In this document: positions 55,871 through 64,000 of the stretch, piece after piece | How positions within the stretch are numbered: the first letter of the stretch is position 1 | How the letters are laid out: each line of letters starts with the position of its first letter | DNA from: Calliopum simillimum | Taxonomy: Eukaryota; Arthropoda; Insecta; Diptera; Lauxaniidae | Length of the DNA stretch: 64,000 nucleotides | Reading direction: 5' to 3' | NCBI GenBank assembly: GCA_951812925.1 | Contig: OX638371.1 | Coordinates: 48,706,101-48,770,100, forward strand | Position numbers and translations under genes: made by a program | The notes under the pieces: generated by a model | What the model saw: only the letters and a program-made list of their open reading frames with translations | What the model was told of the DNA's origin: nothing | Database searches by the model: none

Positions 55871-56510
55871 AAGCTCATTCAATTCTATGAATATTTGCCC
55901 AAGGAACCATACCTCTGCGTTCAACTTTAGTTCGGCGCATTTTCGATCGAAAGTTTTACCTTACATTTAATATTTATTTTATTTTCATACTAAATTTAAA
56001 AAATTCTTATAGAGACAAAAGTAATATTATAATATGATTAAGCTGATATTCTGCCAATAATCAATAAAATTAGGTTTTGTTTACACGAAAAGTTCACTTG
56101 ATGGTGTGGAATTGATAGTATGTATTTGAAAAAGTGATGCCGATCAAAAAGGTGATAATTATGACCGAATTTCAAAATAAACGATTCATATTTTTAGATG
56201 AATTTTTTGAAACAAAACACCAACCTAGGCTAAAAGTTCATTCAATTCTATGAATATTTGCCCAAGGAACCATAGCTCTACGTTCAACTTTAGTTCAGCG
56301 CATTTTCGATTGGAAATTTTACCTTGCGTTTAATATTAAATAAATTTTATTTTTATGCTAAATTTTTAAAATTCTTATAGAGACAAAAGTAATATCATAA
56401 TATTAAGTAGCTGGTATTCTGTCCGTAAGCCATAAAATTGAATTCTATTTTAACGGAAAGTTTACTTGATAGCGTGGAATTTATGATATTTATTTAAAAA
56501 AGTTAACTGC
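55871..56510. repeat. Two-copy tandem duplication, period about 361 bp
   Basis: TTCAATTCTATGAATATTTG followed by CCCAAGGAACCATA recurs at 55879 and 56240, continuing through TTCTTATAGAGACAAAAGTA to the TTCACTTGAT/TTTACTTGAT block. The copies have diverged noticeably, so the duplication is older than the D duplication. Confidence 0.85.
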
Positions 56511-56546
56511 ATAACTGCAATAACTATAATCTCAAAAAAGCAAAAA

Positions 56547-56585
56547 GTGGAGATAGGACTATAGCGCTCTAAGGTATCGATATGT
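56547..56585. mobile_element. Isolated end of MITE family S
   Basis: GTGGAGATAGGACTATAGCG and CTCTAAGGTATCGATATGT match the right terminal repeat of 4687-5408. No opposite end was located nearby. Confidence 0.75.
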
Positions 56586-56755
56586 AATCAATTTCCGTGT
56601 TAACACGTGCTTGCGTCTGTTGTTGAAAAATTGCAAAAATGACTGCTTAATTAGTTCAAAATAAATTTATCATAACTCAATTAAGAAAAAGCGCTTTGGT
56701 ACTTTCATTAGTACTATACAAGCAACAGTCAATAAACTAACTTCATAATTTATCT

Positions 56756-57569
56756 AGGGGAACCTGCCTATCATTAAAATTCTCGTAATTTCGAGAGCCT
56801 GCATTGTATGTGGAAAACAAATCCGCCCTTGTAGGTTTTAATTGTAGCTAGCGTAGCATGTCTCAAATTTAGAGTATGTTACCGACTAACAATTTGGCAA
56901 TTTTTCACAACAGACGGCGCACAGTGGTCTATAAGAGAGCGCTAGCCGGTCATAACTCCGAAAATTTTTGTATTAAAAGTAATATTTTTTTCACCAATTT
57001 AAAATTAAATATCTAGATAACATATTTTAAGTACCAGAATACCAAGAAATAATACCATTTTTGAGTTTTCGCGTCTTAAACTTGATGAATTCAGAAAATG
57101 GTAATTTTTTACAAAAATCTTTTAAAATGTGTGAAAATTTAAATGAGTGTATCTTTAAAACTAAATAATCTTACCTCCTGAAACTTATGGTGAGGATAAT
57201 CTGATCTATTTTCTGAAGACTTGCGTACTTAGATGCTAGTTTTTTAATATAAAAAGGAAATCCGGATCATCACAAAAAATTTCTAATTTCATTTCCTAAA
57301 TTTACGAATTCGGCACTCTGTGGACTGTAACTAAAATGTTTTATGGAGTTGCAACGGCTAGATCATTTAAGTGTGTAATATGAGGTTGTCTGAAGGTTCT
57401 AGGCATTTATCTGTCTCCCCCATCACTCCCCTTCATGGACTACCGGCAGTTTTAACTGGGTATGCAAAAAAGGCATTTTTCAACTCAAAACTTAATACAA
57501 ATTTACCACCTAATAAATTATGGAGTAACCATAGATCTATAGGTATTGCCAATAAGAGTAAAAGTGAGT
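56756..57569. other. Intronic sequence, no gene recognised
   Basis: AT-rich, with no convincing coding frame (57371-57619 has no recognisable domain) and no clear terminal repeats. Confidence 0.4.
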
Positions 57570-57954
57570 GCAAGACGAGTATACTCGACATAAACAGAGT
57601 AAAATGTATCTGCCTATAAAATTATGGCAATTATGATCAAAAGTTGCGTGTTGGTTTTTTAAAAAATTTATATTTTTATTCGATGTTAACAAACAAAATT
57701 TATTTCATTGTTAAAAAAATATCACATAAAATTGTTTTGAAACGGTACTTCCCCAGAATTTGTTATTTCAGCTATTGTGAATTAAAATAAATAAGGTTGC
57801 CAAACTAACGAATATTCTAGAATGTACATTTTTTAAACGATCTTTATTTGCCCTTTTTCAGGAAAAAAAATTACAGTTGATTCGTTTAATAATAATACGA
57901 ATGCGATTTTTTTTATCTTCACGACGAGTATACTCGACATAAACAGTTAAAGGG
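57570..57954. mobile_element. piggyBac-like MITE, second copy, truncated
   Basis: The reverse complement of the interior of 53527-55656: CGAGTATACTCGACATAAAC, GATCAAAAGTTGCGTGTTGG, CAGCTATTGTGAATTAAAAT and the end CAGTTAAAGGG followed by TTAA (57955-57958). The left end is missing. The CGAGTATACTCG palindrome occurs near both ends. Confidence 0.85.
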
Positions 57955-58533
57955 TTAAGTCGAACAGTGAGCCACACAGCCATTTTTTGAAACTAATTAG
58001 AATTTGGTGCGGCACTTCGATCAAAAGTACAATTTGATATAGCCTCTGAAGAAGATATTGTAAAATGCATTTATTCCATGAAATCAAATGCTATCGGAGA
58101 AGACAAAATAAGCTTAAAGTTTGTTAAACTAGTACTACCATGCGTTATCGGTATTACAATATTACTCATAAATATTATAAACTACTCACTGACTGTTAGA
58201 ATTTTTCCTGAAAAATGGAAAATTGCAAACGTTACTCCAATAGCTAAAAACACACTTTGTACTAAGCCTCAACAATTTAGGCCGATAAGTATTTTACCTG
58301 CCTTATCAAAGGTTTTTGAAAAGTTCTTGTCGATCCAAATCGTTAAGCACATCAAGTGAAAACCAATCAGGCTACAGAGAACAACATAGTTGTGCAACGG
58401 CAATTCTTAAAGTCATGGATGACATTCGCCCGCGGTACGATAAAGGAGACTTGACCATTTTGGTTTTGCTTGACTTTTCCAAGGCTTTCGATACGCTCAA
58501 TCATGATGTTCTGCTGCAAAAATTGGATAATTA

Positions 58534-60239
58534 CACTATGCAACAAATGAGTAAAAATTTTTTCCCCAGGGAATGCCATTATGGGCTGCTGATTCCGAAA
58601 ATCGCATTATTTTTTTTTTATTTCGTGTCGTTTTCAAGATATCGGTCATTTTCGGTTTTTGGACCAAAAAAAAAAGATAGTTCCATTTAAATACAAATAT
58701 CTCAAGAACCAATGTTTTAAAGGTAATTAAATTACCTACAAATGATATTCACATCACTTTTTGGTTGGTTTGTTAGTTTCGGCGAAATAAATTGATTTCT
58801 AAAAAAAACATTTTATTTTTTCGAAAAAATTAACAAAAAATCAAAATCAACAGCAGTTATACAAGAAGAAATAACTTTTTTATAATTTTTTTTTCTTTGG
58901 TATCATAGACTATATATTTGTGAAGAAACTAAGATACCACTTAAAAAAATCGATGGAAAAATGCAAAAGTTGTATACAATTCATTGAAAAGTTACCAAAA
59001 TGCGTTTTTCCCTATTTTTTTTCGTTTTTTTGTAATAAACTGTTCGATAATTAAAACTTTTTGTAAAACACATGAGAAAATCCAAAAAATTATTAAAGTA
59101 GGCGTTAAAAAAAATACCCGTGTCTCGTCGTTTTTCTCCAGCACGTCAGATTTTTTTTTAATCGAGTTTTGAAGTTTTTTAATCCACTGTAAGTACATGA
59201 AAAATATCAAAATAGCGCATTCTTGTGTTAAATCGATGAATTTAACTATATGATCCTTACATTTGAGGTTTAGGTATTATGTGTTCAGTAAACTTATGCA
59301 GGATATTACGAGGAATATTTTTGTAGACAATTTTAACCCTCTAAAACCCCCATATGTGGGTCATTTTGACCTAAATGTGGGGGGGTTAAAATGACCCACT
59401 TGTAAGGGTCTTAGAGGGTTAAAATTTTCTACAAAAATATTCCTCGTAATATCCTGCATAAGTTTACTGAACACATAATAAACCTCAAATGTAAGGATCA
59501 TATAGTTAAATTTATCGATTTAACACAAGAATGCGCTATTTTGGTATTTCTCATGTACAGTGGATTAAAAAAACTTCAAAAATCGATTAAAATAAAATCT
59601 GACGTGCTGGAGAAAAACGACGAGACACGGGTATTTTTTTTCAACGCCTACTTTAAGAATTTTTTGAGATTTTCTCATGTGTTCGACAAAAAGATTTAAT
59701 TATCGAACAGTTTATTACAAAAAAACGAAAAAAATAGGGAAAAACGCATTTTGGTAACTTTTCAATGAATTGTATACAACTTTTGCATTTTTCCATGGAT
59801 TTTTTAAGTGGTATCTTATTTTCTTCACAAATATATAGTCTATGATACAAAAAAAAAAAATTATAAAAAAAATATTTCTTCTTGTATAAATCTGCAGTTG
59901 ATTTTGATTTTTTGTTAATTTTTTCGAAAAAAAAAAATGTTTTTTTTAGAAATCAATTTATTTCGCCGAAACTAACAAACCAACCTAAAAGTGATGTGAA
60001 TATTATTTGTAGGTAATTTAATTACCTTTAATATGACATATAATACATTTGAATACAAACATTAGTTCTTGAGATATTTGTATTTAAATGAAACTATCTT
60101 TTTTTCGAAAACCAAAAATGACCGATATCTCGAAAACGACACGAAAAAAAAAAAATAATGCGATTTTCGGAATCAGCAGCCCATTTAACATATGAAATGG
60201 ATAATGGCATTCACTGGGAGATTTGGCTGTTGTATAGTG
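58534..60239. mobile_element. Complete palindromic CACTA-ended element F, TSD TTA
   Basis: It begins CACTATGCAAC and ends GTTGTATAGTG, flanked by TTA (58531-58533, 60240-60242) inside a LINE reading frame. Excision with one TTA restores the LINE frame exactly. The two arms of about 0.84 kb meet near 59385 at GGGTCATTTTGACC-type sequence. It has no coding capacity. Other copies lie at 4232-4600, 11022-15752 and 17852-18344. Confidence 0.93.
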
Positions 60240-61157
60240 TTACTTTGGTTTCGATAAACATGTGATAGAACTTATGAGGAGCTATTTAACAAGTAGGTGT
60301 CAACGAGTTTTTTCTAAACATAACTTTTCATACTTGAAAAGCATATTATCCGGGGTTCCTCAGGGATCTATTCTTGGGCCAATACTCTTTGGCATATTTA
60401 TAAATGACATAGTTCAGTGTTGTAAATATGTCTCAATACGCCTTTATGCAGACGATGCGGAAGTTTATTTGTCGAGGCCGATCGGTTTGTCGGAGGACCT
60501 TATATATAGAATAAATGAAGATCTAGATAGAATTCATTCGTGGGCAGAGGAGAATAATCTAAAATTAAACACATCCAAAACACAAGCTTTAGCGATTTCA
60601 CATTCTATACATCTATGCTGCTGGTGCTGTTGCATAAGGTTTTAAACTTTGTAGTACCAGTAAATCAAAATTAACCAATAAATTAAATTAAATTAAATTA
60701 ATGTTTGACATAATGTCGTTACCACCTGTAGGATTTGAAAATTGCGTAACAAGTTTGGGTTTTAAATTGAACTCTAACTTAAATTGTAGAGATCATATCA
60801 ATCATATTATCAATAAAATATGTATATGCTGTCTGTGATCAGGAAGTTATGGTTCTCATCAGCATTTATCACAGAAGAAGTTAAGTTAAAGTTGATTAAG
60901 TCATTCCTTATACCAATTATTTCATATAGTGGACTAGTCTATGGAAATTTGGATGCAGCATCAAAGCAAAAATTGCAAAAGGCTTTAAATAATGCTGCAA
61001 GATACGTTTTTTGAAAAGAAAATTTGATCATATCTCTAAATACATGCAAATGTATGCAATTCAAATTCTAGATTGTGATATAACAAAATATTACAACATC
61101 GAAAATCTTGTGTTTCTTCACAAGCTAATCAATGTCCGCTGTCCTTATTATTTATAT

Positions 61158-61320
61158 GGTTAGATTAGGTTAGAGTGGCGGTTTAGCGAAGCAAGCTGAA
61201 ACCCTAAGTAGCACTAAAAGTGCCATTTTAATACCACAAAAGTGATCCGACAGACTGGTATAAGTGGATGTGAAAAATTTTAAAATTACCTAACTAACGA
61301 TATCTACATATATCCAGTTA
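61158..61320 (+). mobile_element. SINE-like insert, 163 bp, 13-bp target duplication
   Basis: It starts GGTTAGATTAGGTTAGAGTG and is flanked by perfect direct repeats TTATTATTTATAT (61145-61157, 61321-61333). Removal restores the LINE peptide CPYYLYTKIQ. The start resembles GGTTAGGTTAG-type dispersed repeats common in flies. No tRNA-like or pol III boxes were confirmed, so SINE is a provisional label. Confidence 0.7.
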
Positions 61321-61490
61321 TTATTATTTATATACCAAGATACAATTTTCACAATCTGCTAGAACGTCCAATATCAATGTACCTGAGTTTAAGTTTTTAT
61401 CGACGTCTAGAATGTTCTTTGTTAGTGTTGTCAAGCTCTGGAACGCATTACCACACAGTATTAAAGCTCATCATTGTAGTTAGTTTATAT

Positions 61491-62140
61491 TTTAAGTTAT
61501 TTATTTTAGTATTTCAAATAATAAGACGTTACTTTTAGCTTATCAATTTGATGAATTCTGCATTTTATATATATTTCACGTAAGTTAACTGAATTTAATA
61601 TCATATGATGTACTGCATAGACTAAGTCTCATTGCACAACCATTTAGTGATTAATACACATAAACATAATGAAGTGATTGATGGTGCATTTGCCGCCACG
61701 CTGTAAATTAAAATTTATATGCCTTACATTCCAAAGTATTACTTAAAAAAGACGTCAAACTGCAAAAAACGGAATTTTTTTTCCAAATTCTAACTTTCCT
61801 CTACAATTTCCCCAAATATCCATTGTCTTAATTTTTCTCCTTTCCAAATCAGCCAAAAAATCGGGGCGGTGCAACGCTTTTGCATGAGTATCTCAAAGTC
61901 AGAGTCTATGTTATTCTTTAGTGTATGCTAATGTGCATCATTTTGCAAAGTTTCATTAAAATCGATGTAGTCGTTCTTGAGAAAAACATGGCAACAGTTT
62001 TTATATGCCATATTTTAGGTCGTAAGCGAAGAGAAGATATCTCAGAAACCATACAAGATACAGCTATTCTGATTCGGATTAAGCATCCCAATTACATTCA
62101 AAATTATTGCTTTTATTTGTTCCAAAAGATTTCTGATTTT
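61491..62140. other. LINE 3' region and dispersed repeat
   Basis: AT-rich sequence follows the LINE C-terminus, then an old dispersed repeat with GGGGCGGTGCAACGC (61862) and TCATTAAAATCGATGTAGTC (61952). No gene. Confidence 0.45.
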
Positions 62141-62227
62141 AAATAAAAAAAAATAAAAAAAAAAATAAAAATAAAAAAAAAAAAAAAATAAAAAAAAAAT
62201 AAAAATAAAAATAAAAATAAAAAAAGC
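62141..62227. repeat. A-rich AAATA low-complexity tract
   Basis: Almost pure A with scattered T (AATAAAAA units). It may be the tail of an old retroelement, but no such element is recognised directly before it. Confidence 0.85.
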
Positions 62228-62358
62228 ATAAAAATCGGAGCTGTTCTTGAGGACTTTGATTAATCTCTTAAAAAAATTGGTTTATTTTTAACATTTAATT
62301 GATGGAGAATAAATAAGCTAAGCAAATAAGAGAATAAGGAGGGATGTATTTAACATCC

Positions 62359-62483
62359 AAAAAAGCCAAAAGTCGTCTTTTTGCACATTTTTTACATTTT
62401 TGGTTAAGATACATATATCCAACAAAGCCAAAAGTCGTCTTTTTGCACATTTTTTACATTTTTGGTTAAGATACATATATCCA
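62359..62483. repeat. Two-copy tandem duplication, period 56 bp
   Basis: GCCAAAAGTCGTCTTTTTGC through GATACATATATCCAA occurs twice in direct succession (from 62371 and 62427) with essentially no differences, then an A-run. Confidence 0.92.
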
Positions 62484-62929
62484 AAAAAAAAAAAAAAAAG
62501 AAATCAGTATAGTTCAGATTAGATTTTAAAGAAAAAAGCTAGGCCTAACAGATGCATTACAACTTCGAAAATAGAAAATGAAAATTATGTCCTTTAAACT
62601 TTCGCTGGAAAAATTTTTTTACGTTTTTGGAAAAATTAACTCTTCAACTTTTTATTAAGGAACAATGTATAAATCAATAATTATAATTAATAATGTTTGA
62701 CAAATTAAAAACTTCAGAAGAACAATTTTATAGCTTATTAAAATAACTTTCATAGACACTCACGGTGGTTTTTAAAAAATTTTAACTTTTTGAAATACCA
62801 CCCGCGATTTTTTTCAGGGATAATGTTGGGGGACCCTTCTTGTATCTAAATCCGCAAACCGCGAAATCGAACGTCCAGCCGTTTTTTTTTTTTCGACCTT
62901 TTAGTTTTTTTAACGATTTTTTAGTATGT

Positions 62930-63063
62930 CTCGGTGTGTATATACATATTATGTACACATATATATGTATGTATATACGTACATATATATACTTGTATAT
63001 GTATATATGTGTAATATATCTATATGGATATATATATACATACACACATACATACATATAAAA
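62930..63063. repeat. TATG/TATACA microsatellite
   Basis: Imperfect TATATGTATG, TATATACG and ACATACATA units with alternating purine-pyrimidine bases. The open frames on both strands here are repeat read-through. Confidence 0.9.
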
Positions 63064-63616
63064 GGTATCGTTTCCGCACCATTTATTTTTTAAAAAAATC
63101 GGTTTTTTCGTATTTAAGAAAAACACAAAACAAAAACCGGAAACGAAAATAGTCACTCCAGATGTGATTTTTGTTGCTTAATCTGACTCGGGTATTAGAA
63201 TTGCTCTATTACGTCTGGACTTAGAGATATCCTTACATATATGTTTAAAGGACACCATTTTTTTTCCTATTTTTGAAGTTATGTAACAAGATAAGGTAAT
63301 ATTATGCCGTAAAATCTGGTATGACAGTTAATAGCCCTAGTTGTTTCCTTGAAAACTCAATCAAACCGATAACGATATCTTTTTTTTTTTGTCGGAGATA
63401 TCTTTGCCTAAAAAGTTAAAATATGCAAAAACACGATTTTTGGCTATATTGGATGTTATATGCAGGACACACAACATTTTTTTGGGAATTTCTATTACAA
63501 GAAACATTTGGTACTTTCTTTTGGCTTTAAATTGAGCTATCAAATGTTTATCTGCAATATTTCTCAGCAAAGTTATGTTAACTTTAAAATCACATCATGA
63601 ATCTTAAAGCGAAAAA
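63064..63616. other. Dispersed-repeat sequence, no gene
   Basis: It contains AATCTGACTCGGGTATTAG and GAGATATCC phrases related to 10560 and 53080, plus repeated AGTTATGTAACA/AAAGTTATGTTAAC wording. No coding feature. Confidence 0.4.
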
Positions 63617-64000
63617 TCTCGGTTTTCGGCTATATTTGCGGTTGTATACAGTACGGACGAAATTCGTCTGCTCTTTTTTACCAACCGAAGCATTTAAAAC
63701 CATTCTTTATCTTCAAAATGAGCTATCAAGAGATCTCTTGTGATTGTTTTCCACAAAGTTATGACCATTTAAAAATTACATTATGGAGTGCAAACTCACA
63801 GTGTACGAGTATTCCTTATATTGCTGCAACATGTCGTCTTAAAATAGTCAGTCTTAAAATAGTCATAACTTTTTAGAAAACAATTACAAGAGACTACTTG
63901 TTAGCTCATTTTGAAGATAAAGAATGGTTTTAAATGTGTCGGTTAGTAAAAAAGAGCAGACGAATTTCGTCCGTACTGTATACAACCTCAAATATAGCCG
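63617..64000. mobile_element. Palindrome with Tc1-like ends, cut by window edge
   Basis: TACAGTACGGACGAAATTCG (63647) is mirrored by CGAATTTCGTCCGTACTGTA (63961-63980). The outer CGGCTATATTTGCGGTTGTA is mirrored by TACAACCTCAAATATAGCCG at the right edge. The centre is near 63813. The inner unit TA-CAGTACGG...CCGTACTG-TA looks Tc1-like, but symmetry continues outward, so the real ends lie further out, to the right beyond the window. Confidence 0.75.

Larger units (their letters stand above)
53455..56755. mobile_element. Outer palindrome holding piggyBac-like MITE
   Basis: Left arm sequence AGTTTATTGACAGTTGC, ACTAATGAAAGTACC, TTGAGTTATGATAAATTTAT and CAATTTTTCAACAACAGACG (53470-53526 joined to 55661-55745) is mirrored at 56600-56745. 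The loop 55746-56599 holds a tandem duplication and a family S end. The left arm was later invaded at TTAA by the piggyBac-like element. The class of the outer palindrome is unknown. Confidence 0.75.
58015..61470 (+). pseudogene. LINE reverse transcriptase, split by inserts
   Basis: In order: ASEEDIVKCIYSMKSNAIGE, FPEKWKIANVTPIAK, FRPISILPALSKVFEKFL, a short deletion with frame change near 58340, QSGYREQHSCATAILKVMDD, LVLLDFSKAFDTLNHDVLLQ. The F element follows. Across it the codons AAT-TAC-TTT-GGT rejoin exactly as NYFGFDKHVIELMRSYL, then SGVPQGSILGPILFGIFIND and the catalytic RLYADDAEVYL near 60440. After an AT-rich interruption near 60620-60700 come LGFKLNSNLNCRDHINHI, IRKLWFSSAFITEEVKLKLI and NNAARYVF. 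CPYYLY and TKIQFSQSARTSNINVPEF rejoin across the SINE-like insert. The GVPQGSILGP wording points to the CR1/Jockey group. Not functional. Confidence 0.87.
57965..61490 (+). mobile_element. CR1/Jockey-like LINE, 5'-truncated, twice interrupted
   Basis: It carries the reverse transcriptase and C-terminus of a LINE related to that at 48536. It is interrupted by a complete F palindrome (58534-60239) and a SINE-like insert (61158-61320). The endonuclease and ORF1 are absent. It abuts the truncated piggyBac-like MITE. Confidence 0.82.
33962..64000 (-). other. Upstream DIP2 intron (at least 30 kb), no further exon seen
   Basis: Sequence beyond the acceptor at 33962 to the window's right edge shows only repeats and mobile elements. 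I searched for and did not recognise any DIP2 N-terminal exon, though a short exon could be missed by eye. The true 5' limit of this intron is not visible. Confidence 0.6.

Noticed and set aside
62782..63156. Tyr/Ile-rich open frame of 124 codons
   Set aside because: It is translation of the TATG/TATACA microsatellite.

Overview
The window is AT-rich genomic DNA from an insect, almost certainly a cyclorrhaphan (higher) fly. The host-gene content is two exons, both on the minus strand, of one gene: the orthologue of Disco-interacting protein 2 (DIP2). Exon 33409-33961 ends with the two bases AG of a split codon, and exon 2186-2523 supplies the missing T (AG|T, Ser). The exons are therefore consecutive and separated by a 30,885-bp intron. 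The sequence to the right (33962-64000) belongs to the preceding intron or 5' region. The sequence to the left of 2186 begins the next intron. I found no other host exon, tRNA, rRNA or CRISPR. A tephritid is possible, but the sequence does not settle the family.

Almost everything else is transposable elements, often nested, and a striking share is palindromic. Intron region 2524-33408 holds: a decayed mariner; an arm of a CACTA-ended palindromic family (called F here); a MITE with 42-bp inverted ends (S); a palindromic GGGCGTTATTTC array; a second CAAGACCAAGAC-loop foldback; a DD34D mariner; a Harbinger relic; an F arm carrying a 3.86-kb transposon D with an unusual spliced transposase gene; a 2,271-bp tandem duplication of part of D and its flank; and an old Penelope relic with a hammerhead ribozyme motif. 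These are followed by an 8.7-kb hAT-ended giant palindrome (E, TSD TGCCACGC). E contains a young Penelope-like element with a GIY-YIG endonuclease and two hammerhead motifs, and a Tc1-derived palindrome. Then come an element with repeated TGTCACAAACGTGGC motifs and a hAT MITE.

Right of the second exon (33962-64000) are: 161-bp and 129-bp tandem repeats; a mariner MITE; a near full-length I-clade LINE (39109-45880, 12-bp TSD) that has received two inverted copies of one 0.75-kb element; a Tc1-derived palindrome with a mauritiana-like mariner inside; a CR1/Jockey-like LINE with intact ORF1 but most of the reverse transcriptase gone; a three-level nest (outer palindrome, piggyBac-like MITE, Tc1-derived palindrome); and a second CR1/Jockey-like LINE interrupted by a complete F palindrome and a SINE-like insert. 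The window ends in simple repeats and one more palindrome cut by its right edge.

The layout is an expanded, TE-filled pair of introns in an essential conserved gene. The most informative observations are the exact intron and frame match of DIP2, the F/D element pair with matching ends and TTA duplications, the hammerhead ribozyme motifs, the repeated origin of Tc1 palindromes that keep transposase pieces in both arms, and several dated nestings shown by exact target-site duplications.
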